This document shows positions 47,881-59,660 of a stretch of 64,000 bases of DNA, piece after piece. The DNA lies in contig CM073518.1 of the NCBI GenBank assembly GCA_037074615.1, forward strand, positions 18,304,501 through 18,368,500, read 5' to 3'. The notes under the pieces were generated by a model that saw nothing but the letters and a program-made list of their open reading frames with translations, was not told the origin of the DNA and made no database searches. Each line of letters opens with the position of its first letter. Positions within the stretch are counted from its first letter, which is position 1. The position numbers were made by a program, and so were the translations under genes. The stretch is from Leucaena leucocephala. Lineage: Eukaryota > Streptophyta > Magnoliopsida > Fabales > Fabaceae.

Positions 47881-48324
47881 AGAAAAGTTAGATTCAAAAG
47901 TAACACACAATGAAAGCATACCTCTCATCTCTATTACATGTTGCCTCACACCGCCAATACATGTAAGCCTCTTAGCACATAATTCAGACATTATGGCACC
48001 ACCCACCTGCTTGTCTGTCAGTTTGAATTGCTTATCTAAGGCTTCCAGGTACCCTTTGGTTGTGTCGCACTTAGGGATTATTTCCCTAATGCTTCTAGTG
48101 ATCCTTTATTGTATGAGCAGAAGAGATAAGCGGTTACTCCGCGCCCACATATTATACCTTTCCTTTGCCTCTCTGTCATCGGAGGCATCATCAGGTTTAG
48201 GAGGTTGTTCACACCTCAAGGCATAATCCAAGTTCAAGAAACTAAGCTGCAGCAAAACATCATCTCTCTAGTCAGCATAGTTAATGCTGCCATCTAAGAT
48301 TGTTTTGTTGCTTACATCAGCCAT
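47881..48324 (-). pseudogene. Copia gag remnant
   Basis: Starts at ATG 48324: MADVSNKTILDGSINYAD, then an in-frame TAG at 48268-48270 (probably an old Trp codon), then RDDVLLQLSFLNLDYAL and later YLEALDKQFK. This resembles the UBN2/DUF4219-type gag of plant Copia elements. Confidence 0.75.
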
Positions 48325-48605
48325 AATCCTGGGGGTAGCAATTGGATCTGCAAGATGAAAACGGACAAATATACAAATAAGCTCACGAGTAAATATTTGA
48401 AGCAATCACAAGTCACCGTTCCATATATGCATGCTTATCTCAAATGTAGCACACAAGCAATATAAATACGTATCACCAATGTCTACCTGTGGGCAAAGAC
48501 ATTAGCATAACATGTATTTATTTCAAGTGATGGAACTAGAACGCATTCGTAATTTTCTAATACCTGTGGGCTACTTAGAAAATAACAAGGCCATTCTATC
48601 CCACC

Positions 48606-49049
48606 CTAATTAAATGTACAATTATGAGATATCTACCTGTGGGCAAAGATAAATCATAGGTACACATTTAATTACAATTGATATTTCAAATCCATATGTA
48701 ATTAATGAATGCATGCAAGAGATTCAATAAACAAGGATGTTGTGGCTACTCCTCAAAAAACTGCACGCTAATCACAAATATCATTCATGTGCATTGAAAA
48801 TTCAAATATGCACAACGTGATGGAGCAATTAATTCTCCCCTAATTAAATGTACTATTATAAAATATCTACCTGTGGACAAAGATAGATCATAACTATACA
48901 ATTAATTACAAGTGATATTTTAAATTCATATGTGATTAATTAATGCATGCAACAAAATCAATGAACAAGGATGCTGTGGCTACTCCTTAAGAAATTGCAC
49001 GCTAATCACAAATATCACTTTACGTGCATATAATTCCAAATATGCACAA
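48606..49049. repeat. tandem repeat in the Copia leader, period about 231 bp
   Basis: Two diverged copies, each with aattaaatgtac, atctacctgtgg.caaagata, aatgcatgcaa, tgtggctactcct, acgctaatcacaaatatca and aaatatgcacaac. Confidence 0.75.
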
Positions 49050-49782
49050 CTTAAATGGAGTATTTAACAAATTAATTTAATCAACAAATGTGACTAATTT
49101 AATCAACAAATGTGACTAAATAATTTAATTTAAATTCTCCCACTATTTCATGCACCCAAAAAATGTTTAATAAATTAATTTCTACTCAAAAGGTTTTTAC
49201 AAAATTAAACAGTTAATTTAATTGCCAAAGGAGAAATTAATTCATAAAATAGGCAATTAAATAACATAAAAAATTAAAATTTATAAGCACCTTTTCAGAT
49301 ATCAAAATAATAGAGAAATTAATTTAAACATTTACAGTGCATGTAATAGTAATTAAAATGGTTTGGAAAATCAAATTAAATGGCCAAAAATATGTTTCTA
49401 GAAATAAAACCAAGTGGCCCATACACAAGAGTCCAAAATAGGGCCCAAGATAATTTTTCAGAGAAAATCCAGGCCCAAAAACTAAAAATTGTTCGGCCCA
49501 ATAGCATTTTCAAAAAAAAAAAAAATTGATTTCTTTTCTGACAGCCCAAAACAGCAGTACGGCCCAGCCAAATTTTTTTTTTTAATAGCAGCCTAAAACT
49601 GTGACGGCCCAGCAGACAAAATTTCAAAAGAAAAAAAAAATTGTGTCTGCAGCCCAAAACAGTAATAGCCCAGATGCTGTCTTTGAAAAAAAACATTTCC
49701 TGCAGCCCAAAGCAAAACGACGGCCCAACAGACTGTTAAAAAAAACTTTTTTTGTGTATGGCGGCCTAAAACAAAATTAATG

Positions 49783-49816
49783 AAACGGTGTGCTTCAACC
49801 ACGAAGCACACCGTTT
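49783..49816. other. perfect hairpin in the Copia leader
   Basis: aaacggtgtgcttc, loop aaccac, gaagcacaccgttt: a 14-bp stem without mismatch. Confidence 0.75.
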
Positions 49817-50384
49817 TAGGTTTCCTCTTCCTGAGTCTGGTTAACCTAACCCGACTCAGGACCCAGCGCACAGCGACAAGGAGCAGCAGCAGCGACGCGC
49901 AGTGGAGCCTCGACGCCGACGCTTCACTGCACGATATGCGGCTGTTCTTACGGCGACATCGTCCTCCTGTTTCTAGCCACCTCTCACGGCAGCTCTTCTC
50001 TCGACTTGCACCGTCACACCAAGATCCACCAACCCTCTGGATCTAATTGCCGAGGAAAAAAAACAAGCTATCAATTCCGGCAACCTGTGATACTACTTCT
50101 CCACTTCCTGGCGACTTGAGAACCTGCTGCTAGCGCGATGCGACAGAGGATCTTGCCGATGGTGACCTCGTCTGCAGCCATCGCCGGCGATCTCCAGCTT
50201 CTCTCTAGATTTTTCTTTCTCTTCCTCGCTCGCTGCCGATCACGCAAAAGGACAAAGGAAACAAAGGAAAAAAAAGAGTTATAAAAAATAACAAATTATG
50301 ATTCTATATGTTGCTTATTCTTTCCCAGAGTATTATTCATAAAGAATAAAGATCAATAAACAAGGCAAGGTGATCTGAAACCTA

Positions 50385-50396
50385 GCTCTGATGCCA
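50385..50396 (-). other. Copia primer binding site
   Basis: tggcatcagagc on the minus strand, two bases inside the 5' LTR. It differs at one base from the common tggtatcagagc complement of initiator tRNA-Met. Confidence 0.85.
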
Positions 50397-50398
50397 CA

Positions 50399-50878
50399 TG
50401 TTAGAAAATAAACATCTCATAGACAAAATAATCATTCCAGATTATAACATACACAAATGTAAGATACAGCGGAAGAGTTAAAAGTACCTCTTGCCATTAG
50501 CTTTATTGATCTGAATCCGAGAAGAATTGGAATCAATACAGAAATACCTGTGAATCAATGAACACTGTCAGATGAACAACATGTTCTTCCAACTGGTGAT
50601 TAGGCACAGTGATTGCAACTTGTGAACTGCCGTCACCAGTAGGGAACCTTCGAGAGTGAGCTGAGAAAAGTAGGTTTCGCTCTGGACTCAAAAAATAGTC
50701 GTATGAACTGAATTGTTAATTGTGTTAATTTCTACCATCAGAAAATTAACCTTAAATAAACTGAGTCACTAACCCACCTTAGACTGGGCCCAATGACTAT
50801 AGGCCACACTCAGAAATATTTATTAATTATCCTAATTAATATCTAAATAGGTTATATAATTATAATAAATATCTTACA
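50399..50878 (-). repeat. Copia 5' LTR
   Basis: 480 bp, ends tgttagaaaataaac ... atatcttaca on the plus strand. Includes the 32 bases missing from the 3' LTR. Confidence 0.9.
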
Positions 50879-51028
50879 CCTGGCACACTTAATCCTAGCA
50901 AGACAAAGTACATATTATTACTTTTCTTCTTTTGTAACAAAGGAGAACTCCCTCGGATTCTTATAAGATATAGTTTATTGTGTAAATTGTAACAAACTAA
51001 ATTTTATATTAAGTGGGGGTACGTAGTA

Positions 51029-51210
51029 TTAATTAAAATTGATTCCATATTTGGGTGACTTTTCAGGGTTGAACAAACCAAAATGCTTCTCAATTTCTAC
51101 ACCTTGCTTTTGGTTTTCATCAAACATGGCAAACAAGTAGGTCTCAATAGGCCCATTATGCTTTGGAGTCCCACCGTTAACGTGATTAATCAAATTCTGA
51201 TAATAACTGC
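51029..51210 (-). pseudogene. truncated A-type GH17 glucanase (C-terminal end only)
   Basis: About 60 C-terminal codons plus the stop, in frame and A-like (YYQNLI, NGGTPKHN, FAMFDENQKQG, KYGINFN). Homology ends at about 51210 (ctgataataactgc), and after a short junction the sequence becomes the intergenic block equivalent to about 28590. Everything upstream, including both catalytic Glu residues, is deleted. This is the unit 2 counterpart of gene A. Confidence 0.9.
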
Positions 51211-51234
51211 ACCCAAAAGAAACGTCATCTTGAG

Positions 51235-53247
51235 TGATTGAGATATTGATTGAGGTGTTGTGGAAAATTCTCCCATAGACTTCTGATTAACCCTAGTACG
51301 TGCTAAATGGGATGCACCCAAAAGTCCTTTTGGTCATCCATAAAATTCTGAAAACAAAACGAAACGAGAACTCTTCCAACTTTGAATATGACATTAGACG
51401 TAATTTTAACAAATAATTTTCCCTTCAGGCAGCCTAAGAGCTCAAATTCTTTACAATTTTTCTAAAGAATACGCATGAGGTTCTATATCATCTAGATTGT
51501 TTAGATGAATCTCGAATTATTTATATTTTATTGTTTTTATAATTATACACTATGGTTCATCCCCACGAAAAGGATCGCTCGTTGATCCCTAGGACCCTCC
51601 CCTTCCTTGGATACCGTACGACGGGGACCATTCTTGTCACACTCTAACTTTGCAGAACGGGATGCACCTAAAATGCCACATGCACCCTCTCGTGACGGAA
51701 AAAACAAAACGAGTATCATCTTCTAACTTTGAATGTGACCTTTAAATATAGCGTGTGTTTTAGAAAATTCCTAAACCATAATTTTAAAAAAAAAATTAAA
51801 TTAAATTTTAGTTTAATTTTTTTTTAAAATAAATATTCATATTTGTCCAAAAAATTATTTGAATCAAACCATAATTTAAAATTAAGATTTTAAATAAGCT
51901 ACTAAGACTAGTTTCTGGAACAGTTTACCTTTACTTTTTCTCACACTCTCTCCTATCTCTCCTCTCTTCTTTACCCTATCTCCTCTCTTTTTTCCACCCT
52001 CTTTCCTCTCTCATCTCTCTTCTCCACCCTCTCTCCTCTCATCTCTCTTCTCCACTCTCTTTCCTCTCTCTTCTTCACCTTCTCTTCTCTCTCATATTTT
52101 TAATAAAATTATACCCTTTTTAGTAATTTACCAATCACAAAAGCCTTTACACTAATAATTATCCAAACACCCATTTTTCAGAATCTTTTTTTTTTCATAA
52201 ACTCTTCTCTAGAAGCCATTTTTTAAAAGCTATCCAAAAACCATTTTTTCATAGGTCTTTTTCCAAGAATCTATCTAAACATGCCCATAATATTCCCTTG
52301 ACGTGGCCTTCTTGTCAAGAGTTACTTGTTTAGATTTTTTTAATATTATGCACGAGGACCTTATATAATCATCTAGCTTGTTTTGATGAAGCTTGAACTA
52401 TTTACATATTTTAGTTTTTTAGTGAAAATTATCATTTTAACGTAAATTCTATTTAAAAAAACTAATTAATTTTATATAAATTTTATTTTAGAACAAAAAT
52501 TTTCAAAAATTAGAAAAAAGATTTAGACCGTCCAAATATGTAAGAAATCCAAAATTTCAACAGAAAAATCGGTTAATTAATGAACTTTAATTTGCAAAGG
52601 CATTTCAATGGAATAAACAAAAGCTATTCATTGTTCATTTGGAAATTTCCTTGAAAAACTAATCATAGGTTATTCTCTCCGTCATAACAAGGGTAGTCAG
52701 AACAAAGGTCATTCTGCTCATTACTAAACTTGTCTTTTTTAGCAGAGGTTGAATCAACTATTATCGGAAGAAGAATTATGCTCAAAATTAGGATATATTA
52801 TGGGAAAATAAAACTTCCATAGAAGAGAAGCAAATAAAAGGCTTCTATAAAAATTCTTGTAGAATTGAGAATGAAGTTTTTATTCTATACATGTCAGATC
52901 ATGAATTAGTAAATGCATCTAATCTCTAAAAAAATCTCACTTATTTCAAATTTTCTCTTTTCAGAATGGAATATTTACAAAATCCCCATTGATAGATGGA
53001 TAGGACCAAACTTCATTCCATGGTATTTTTATAAGGCTTCATTAGTTCTTATTTAAGATTTGAATATAAAATCTGAGAACATATGTACGTATAAGCTAAG
53101 CAGAAATACAAAATAACATCGCAAACCAATTTTATTAGAACTTTTTTGGATACATTGATCAATAAGAAACATGGGCATGCTCATGGCATACTTATTTCAA
53201 GAAAAAACAAAGTACATATTCTTCTTCTTATTATTATTTAAGCAGCA
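51235..53247. other. 3' flank of glucanase C, B-type
   Basis: Collinear with 28600-30075 downstream of gene B, including the GC-richer piece (51570-51650). The MITE at 51751-52286 is the main difference. A polyadenylation signal AATAAA lies on the minus strand at 53131-53136. Confidence 0.7.
51751..52286. mobile_element. PIF/Harbinger-like MITE
   Basis: Imperfect terminal inverted repeats: gcgtgtgttttagaaaattc and, reversed from the right end, gggcatgtttagatagattc. 3-bp duplication ata (51748-51750, 52287-52289). AT-rich, with a central CT-rich block. Three paralogous sites (about 27375, 29106, 56868) are empty. Confidence 0.75.
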
Positions 53248-55318
53248 TTAATTAAAACTGATTCCATATTTGGATGACTTATCAGGTTTGAACAAGCCAA
53301 AATGCTTCTCAGTCGCTAAACCTCCCTTATCGTTTTCATCAAACATGGCAAACAAGTAAGTCTCAATAGGTCCATTATGCTTTGGAGTATTGAAACCCTT
53401 GACATGACCAATCAAATTCTGATAATAAGTGCGTGCATTTTCAACACTGGGTCCTTTCTCTCCTCCATCTGAAGGCCAACCACTTTCAGACACAACCACC
53501 TCCAAATTTGGAGCTCCTATCTTCTCAAGAGCATAATATATAGAATTCAGCATTGCATCAAATAGGTTTTGATAGCCTTGTTCATTTGTTCCTTGTTGAG
53601 TGAACAAAGCAAATTCAAGAGGAATTTTGCTATTTGGGTCACTGTAGGCAAAATAGGGATACACATTTGCAAGAAGTGGAGCTCCATTTCTGACAAGGAA
53701 GTCAACAATGGGCTTTATGAATGGAGTTGCAGGACCTGTAAACTGGCCATTATTGGGCGGGGAAGTGTTTTCAAGTAGATCCATTTTTATTGCTGTAGAG
53801 ACCTTAACTTTGCCTTGTAAATTTGATGAAGAAATTGCACTCTGAATGTTTTTTATTGCAGGTAGAACATTTTGGGATTCTGGGTTGCTTGGATGAATTT
53901 CATTTCCAACTGCAATGTACTTGATGTTGACATCTGAGTATGATGCTAGAAAGTTATTAACCCAATCATTGGCATATGAAGGATCAGCAAAAGATTGAAG
54001 GTTAACAACATCAAGCAACACTTCGATGTTTGAACCTCTTAGGGCTTGAAGGGCTTGTTCATCTGGAGAGTAAATGCGCAAACGGTTAATGCCATTGGCC
54101 TTGTATAAATCTATCACTTCTTGCTTGCTTGGTAGATTATCTCCATGCATCCCATAACAAACTCCTATGGATCTCACAGCTGCATATATAAACGTAACAG
54201 ATTGAGTTGAGTAATTAATCCTCAAATTTTGTTAAGAGGAGTTAACAACAATTCATAAGGAATTAACTCAACTCCCATTTATTAGATTCTCAAAATTTCA
54301 CAGTGAATATACGGCATAAGAACAATTACAATTAGCAAATTAATAAGTATATATATATGGGAATTAACAACTCCCATTTACTAGATTCCCAAAATTTCAC
54401 CAGCGAATATATGCATAAGAACAAGTACAATTACAAATTAACAAGTACATATAAGGGAAATACAACAACTGCTAAGGGAATTAACCAGTGAATATACGCA
54501 TAAGAACAACTATAATTAGCAACTTAACAAGTATAAAAAAGGGAACTAACAATAACACGTAAGGGAATTAATTAGTAACTCCCGTTTTCTAGATTCTCAA
54601 AATTTCATCAGTGAATACACATATAAGAACAACTACAATCAGCAAATTAACAAGTAGATATAAGGGAAATAAAACAATACACAAGGGAATTACGATGTAA
54701 ATTAGGAAACTTAATTTATTACATATATAAATTCTTGCATAATCAAAATTAGCGGGTTTGATGGCTTGGTGGCCCTAAATATTTTGGTGAGCCACCGGTT
54801 CATGGGTTCAAACCCTCCCTTGGCCACCTTCTCTTAAAAAAAAAAATTCTCTTGAGCTCCGGTTGTCAGTGCTCTGGGGGCCGCCGACTGCCAGTTGTTG
54901 AATTTTTTTTGAGAAAAACACACAAGTGCATTTTTGTCATTTCACATTAAACTATTTGCCCTTCTGATTCTTCAAATATGTAGGCGTTAGGGTTTTAGTA
55001 AGGTGCTTGTCTATGCTAATTCTCTAGAAGTCTATCAAATGATAATGAAGAATAGAGGACCTAACCATTTGTTGAGGTCAGAGATAAATGAGGCTAGAGA
55101 TATGATCTACTCAAATTAGGATGTGGAAATCAAATATGCACCACCTAAAACTATTAGGTGTGCTAACTTTTTCACTAGAATAGCCCATCGATTAAGTAAA
55201 AGTCATGTTGATCATCATGAAAGATCCAGTCGTGTAGTGCAATAGAGAGAGAGAGCATACCTGTAGATTGCAGTGCAATAGACGATAGCATTACAAGAAG
55301 CACGATTATGGAAGACAT
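53248..55318 (-). CDS. GH17 endo-1,3-beta-glucanase C, chimera of A and B types
   Basis: Exon 1 55261-55318, intron 54180-55260 (donor CAG|gtatg, acceptor tatatatgcag), exon 2 53248-54179; 329 aa. Secreted PR-2-type 1,3-beta-glucan hydrolase: signal peptide residues 1-19, acid/base Glu about 113 (VGNEIHP), nucleophile Glu about 251 (VVVSESGWPSDGG). Residues up to about 275 match gene A (AVRSIGVCYGMHGDNLP, LENTSPPNNGQ, APNLEVVV, YYQNLI). From there to the end it matches gene B (GHVKGF, ENDKGGLATEKHFGLFKPD, KYGISFN). The switch lies within about 53405-53470, where A-like and B-like bases alternate. Upstream and intron sequence is A-type, downstream is B-type. Here the A-type frame is intact, unlike in pseudogene A. 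Confidence 0.93.
54241..54690. repeat. degenerate tandem repeat in intron C
   Basis: The same array as in intron A (24850-25330). Confidence 0.7.
54750..54840 (+). mobile_element. tRNA-like SINE remnant in intron C
   Basis: agcgggtttgatggcttggt (A-box region), B box ggttcaaaccctccc, tail ttctcttaaaaaaaaaaa. Fuller than the copy in intron A. Confidence 0.5.
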
Positions 55319-55390
55319 GGTGCTGCTGCATAATTATATTCTTATTCCTTAGAAGAGAAAGTTATTTATGGCTTTGAGCACATCAAGGCA

Positions 55391-55400
55391 TTTATATATA
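55391..55400 (-). promoter_or_regulatory. TATA box of glucanase C
   Basis: tatatataaa on the minus strand, about 73 bases upstream of the ATG. The leader is about 10 bases longer than that of gene A. Confidence 0.6.
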
Positions 55401-57793
55401 CACCAAAGTGTTTGGTATCAATTAATAGCAAAGACTCTGATCTCTAACCCGTCAATTACTCCAAGGAAATTTATCCCAGCTCTTCTGCGTGAAGGAAACG
55501 TTCCAAGTTTTGGGAAAAAATTGGTCTAAATGACTGGTTGGGACGTGTGTTATATATTCCACAATTAATTTGGATAGATAATTTCCTTCTTGCAGAAGAA
55601 CATTAATCAATTTATGAACTTTACAAGGCAATTTCACGGCAGATCGTATACATTTTCTGAGTGATTTAACAGAGCTGAAATTCTTTGCTACATTAATAGG
55701 AGTGGGACCTTTAAAACTCTTGAAAGCTAATTATTTCTTAAGAAAGAGTATATGGTTTCTCTCTTTCAAAATCAAAAAGTGACCCTCTCCAAGTAAACTA
55801 ATTTTATAACAGTGCTCATAAATTTCTATAACTTTTCTTTCTTAACAAAAATTGTCTTAATTATACTCCTCTAACTCTTAATATAAGATATATTTAACTA
55901 ATTTAATTAGATTAAAAAAATTAGTTAAATTAGTTAATATTACATATTTTTTCTAAGATACCCTATCATGTTTTTTAACTCCCTCTCTCTCTCTATCTTA
56001 CTTGATTATTATTAAGAAAGTATCAATAAGAGCAGTCTGGTAAAATATTAATAAATATAAAAAATATGTCTTATATCTATAACTAATATTAAATTCTTAA
56101 TTAAGTCATATATTAAGAACTAAAGGATCGAAGTAAGTTTTATCTTCATAATGAATATTTTAGCCTCTTCAAAAAATTCCTATAAGGCAAAATTAAATAA
56201 ATTGCAGAATTTTCAAAGAAACGTCATCAAGATATTGATTGATGTGGTGTGGAAAATTCTCCCATAGACTTCTGAACGTGCTAATTAACTGGGATGCACC
56301 CAAAAGTCCTATTGGTCATCCATAAAATTCTGAAAACAAAAAGACACGAGAAATCTTCCAACTTTGAATATGACATTAGACGTATTTTTACCAATTTCAA
56401 CACCGTTAACATCAATTTGTGATTTTTGTAGCCCATCTGTTACAGAGGCTTGTTTGCATTATTACACATATTATAATAGGCATGTGATTTCTTGAAAGCC
56501 TCTTTTCCAACATCAAGGATCTTATCTTCTAAATGACCATCCATATCTTAATCTTATCATCAACTTCCCCTTGTTGGGACGCAATCGGACCTTTTGTTTT
56601 CTTTTCACAAGTTGTACGTACGTATATCTATTAAGAAAAATTGCAAAATTTTCTGAGAAACGCCATCCAGATCAGATATGCATGAGCTGGTTTCCAGAAA
56701 AATTCTCCGATAAAACCCTAAATAATTGAGTCATACGTACAGATTTGTAAACCCTAGTACAAAACGGGATGCCCTTAAAATTCCGTCATTCACCCTCTTG
56801 TGAGAAAAACAACAAAACGAGTATCATCTTCTAATTAACTTTGAATGTGACCTTTAAATATAATGTTCCCTTGAAGTGGCCTTCTTGTCAAGAGTTTGAC
56901 TTCTTTAGATTTTTTTAATATTATGCACGAGGACCTTATATAATCATGTAGATTGTTTTGATGAAGCTTGAACTATTTACATATTTTATTTTTTTAGTTA
57001 AAATTATCATTCTAACGTAAATTCTATTTAACAAAACTATATTAATTTTATATAAATTTTATTTTAGAATAAAAATTTTCAAAATATTAGAAAACAGATT
57101 TAGACCGTCCAAATATGTAAGAAATCCAAAATTTCAAAAGAAAAATCGGTTAATTAATGAACTTTAATTTTCAAATGCATTTCAATGGAATAAACAAAAA
57201 GCTATTCATTGTTCAATTTGGAAATTTCCTTAAAAAACTAATCAGAGGTTATTCTCTTCGTCAAAACAAGGGTCGTTATGCTCATTACTAGTCTTTTTTA
57301 GCAAAGGTTGAATCAATTATTATCATAAGAAGAATTCAGCCCAAAATTAGGATATATAATGGAAAAATAAAACATCCATAGAAGAGAAGCAAATGAAAGA
57401 CTTCCACAAAAATTCTTGTAGAATCAAGAATGAAGAATACATGCCAGATCATAAATTATTAAATGCATCCAATCTCTGAAAAAAGATCCCAGTTGTTTCG
57501 AATTTTCTCTTTTTAGAAAGGAATATTTACAAAATCCCCATGGATAGATCGATAGGACCCAACCTCATTAAATGGTATTTTTATAAGGCCTCATTAGTTC
57601 TCATTTAAGATTTGAATATAAAATCTGAGAACATATGTACGTATAAGCTAAGCAGAAATACAAAATAACATTGCAAACCAATTTTATTAGAACTTTTTTG
57701 GATACATTGATCAATAAGAAACATGGGCATGCTCATGGCATACTTATTTCTAGAAAAAACAAAGTACATATTCTTCTTCTTATTTAAGCATTA
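55401..57793. other. intergenic DNA between C and D
   Basis: Up to about 57440 it follows the flank upstream of gene A (25935-28080). The end near D follows the downstream flank of gene B. Only one copy of the 1.8-kb block is present, where unit 1 has two. AATAAA for gene D lies at 57683-57688 (minus). No gene seen. Confidence 0.65.
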
Positions 57794-59576
57794 TTAATTA
57801 AAACTGATTCCATATTTGGATGACTTATCAGGTTTGAACAAGCCAAAATGCTTCTCAGTTGCTATACCTCCCTTATCGTTTTCATCAAACATGGCAAACA
57901 AGTAAGTCTCAATAGGCCCATTATGCTTTGGAGTTTTGAAACCCTTGACATGACCAATCAAATTCCGATAATAAGTGCGTGCATTTTCAACACTGGCTCC
58001 TTTCTCTCCTCCAGCTGAAGGCCACCCACTTTCAGACACAACAACCTTCAAATTTTGAGCTCCAACCTTCTCAAGAGCATAATATATAGAATCCAACATT
58101 GCATCAAACAGGTTTTGATAACCTACTTCATTTGTTCCCTGTTGTCTGAACAAAGCATAGTCAAGATGAATATTATTTTGGTCCTTATAAGCAAAATAGG
58201 GATACACATTAGCAAGAAGTGGTGATCCATTGTTAACAAGGAAGTTGATAATGGGTTTTATGAATGGACTTGCTGTGCCAGTGAACCTGCCATCTCTGGG
58301 AGGGTAAGTGTTTTCAAATAGATCCATTTTTATTGCTGTAGAGACCTTAACTTTGCCTTGTAAATTTGCTGCAGAAATTGCTTTCTGAATGTTTTGCATT
58401 CCTGGTAGAATATATTTTGCTTCTGCGTCACCAGGATTAATTTCATTTCCCACAGAAATGTACTTGATGTTGACGTTTGAGTATGATACTACAAATTTTC
58501 TAACCCAATTATTGGCATATGAAGGATCAGATACTAAGGGAAGTGTTTCCCTAGCAACATCAAGTAACACTTCAATGTTTGAACCTCTTAGGGCTTGAAG
58601 AGCTTGTTCATCTGGAAAGTATATGCGCATCCGTTTAATGCCATTGGATTTGTATAAATTTATCACTTCTTGCCTGCTTGGTAGATTATTTCCAAGTACG
58701 CCGTAACAAACGCCTATGGAATACACAGCTGCATAATATATAGAACAAATTAAGCTTGAAATATAATTCTCAAATCGTAAAGGGTCACAAGAGTAAAACG
58801 ATATCTATGAATATGGATTTTCTATTCAAAATGTCATACTCCCAAGGATAGATTGAATATGTGTGAGGAGTTTATAAATAAAAAATAAAAATCAATGAAA
58901 AGATCAATTAATGTCCCGTATGTTAATCTTTTAATTAATGCCTTAACTGCTTTTGAATGTTTGTTTGTTATGTAAGAGAAATATTTTGCCAAAGCTAACA
59001 ATTTTCTTTCAGTATATATATCATAAAATAGATGAAATGGGCTCTCAATTAATAAGAACACAATGATGTCTATAGTTCAGTGAGTCGAAGTAATTGTTAT
59101 AGTCCAACATAATATCAGAACATGAACATGTTATGAGTATCACATAGGAAGCCTCACAAGTAAAGCATAGTATTATAAATTTAATAGAATCTCCCACCTA
59201 AAAAAGCTAATCCTTTAGGATGGGTTCTCCCTTTTTACTTGTGATCAGAAGGAAGATGCTTTCATTGAGAACTCAATCTTTTTGGTATAGGCTGTGTCTT
59301 TAGCCTTGTGATCATAATAGCACAAAGATCCAATAAATAGATATAGGAAAATATTTGAATAGAAGTGATTACGATATATTCATCAATATAATGGATGATA
59401 GATAGATAGATAGATAAACAGATAGGTAGATATAGATAGAATATAATGGACGATAGGTAGATATAGATAGAATATAATGGACGATAGATATAGATATGCA
59501 GAGAGGGAGAGAGAAGACCTGTAAATTGTAGTGCAATGGACGATAGTATTACAAAAAGCAGCGTTATGTAAGACAT
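57794..59576 (-). CDS. GH17 endo-1,3-beta-glucanase D
   Basis: Exon 1 59519-59576 (MSYITLLFVILSSIALQFT), intron 58729-59518, exon 2 57794-58728; 330 aa. B-type, and the unit 2 counterpart of gene B. Secreted 1,3-beta-glucan hydrolase: acid/base Glu about 115 (YISVGNEI), nucleophile Glu about 252 (VVVSESGWPSAGG). It keeps the usual NVYPYF and ILPGM where B has NVYTYF and ILRGM, so D may be nearer the ancestral form. It ends KYGISFN with no extension or carbohydrate-binding domain, consistent with an apoplastic class II-like enzyme. No lesion seen. Confidence 0.93.
59395..59490. repeat. GATA microsatellite in intron D
   Basis: Runs of gata with repeated gaatataatggacgatag blocks, longer than the array in intron B. 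Confidence 0.8.
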
Positions 59577-59650
59577 GTTGTCGCTTAACTTTCGTATTCC
59601 TTATAGAAAGTTATTTGTGCAGTTCGAGGCTACTCATTATAGAAGCAGCA

Positions 59651-59660
59651 TTTATATAGC
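59651..59660 (-). promoter_or_regulatory. TATA box of glucanase D
   Basis: ctatataaa on the minus strand about 76 bases before the ATG, as in gene B. Confidence 0.6.

Larger units (their letters stand above)
48325..50384 (-). other. long Copia 5' leader between PBS and gag
   Basis: About 2 kb without coding sequence. It contains a tandem pair of about 230-bp units (48606-49049), a run of motifs around ggccca and cagcccaaaacag separated by A tracts (49480-49780), a perfect 14-bp hairpin (49783-49816) and a GC-richer stretch (49860-50200). Confidence 0.6.
43906..50878 (-). mobile_element. Copia (Ty1-type) LTR retrotransposon, full length but decayed
   Basis: TSD cctgg (43901-43905, 50879-50883). 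3' LTR 43906-44353, 5' LTR 50399-50878, TG...CA ends on the minus strand. PBS tggcatcagagc beside the 5' LTR, close to the initiator-Met tRNA PBS used by many plant Copia elements. Purine-rich tract beside the 3' LTR. The order of domains gag, protease, integrase, RT, RNase H defines Copia. Stops and frameshifts in every domain mean it cannot move by itself. It sits in the 3' flank of the truncated A-type glucanase; the unit 1 site is empty. Confidence 0.93.
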
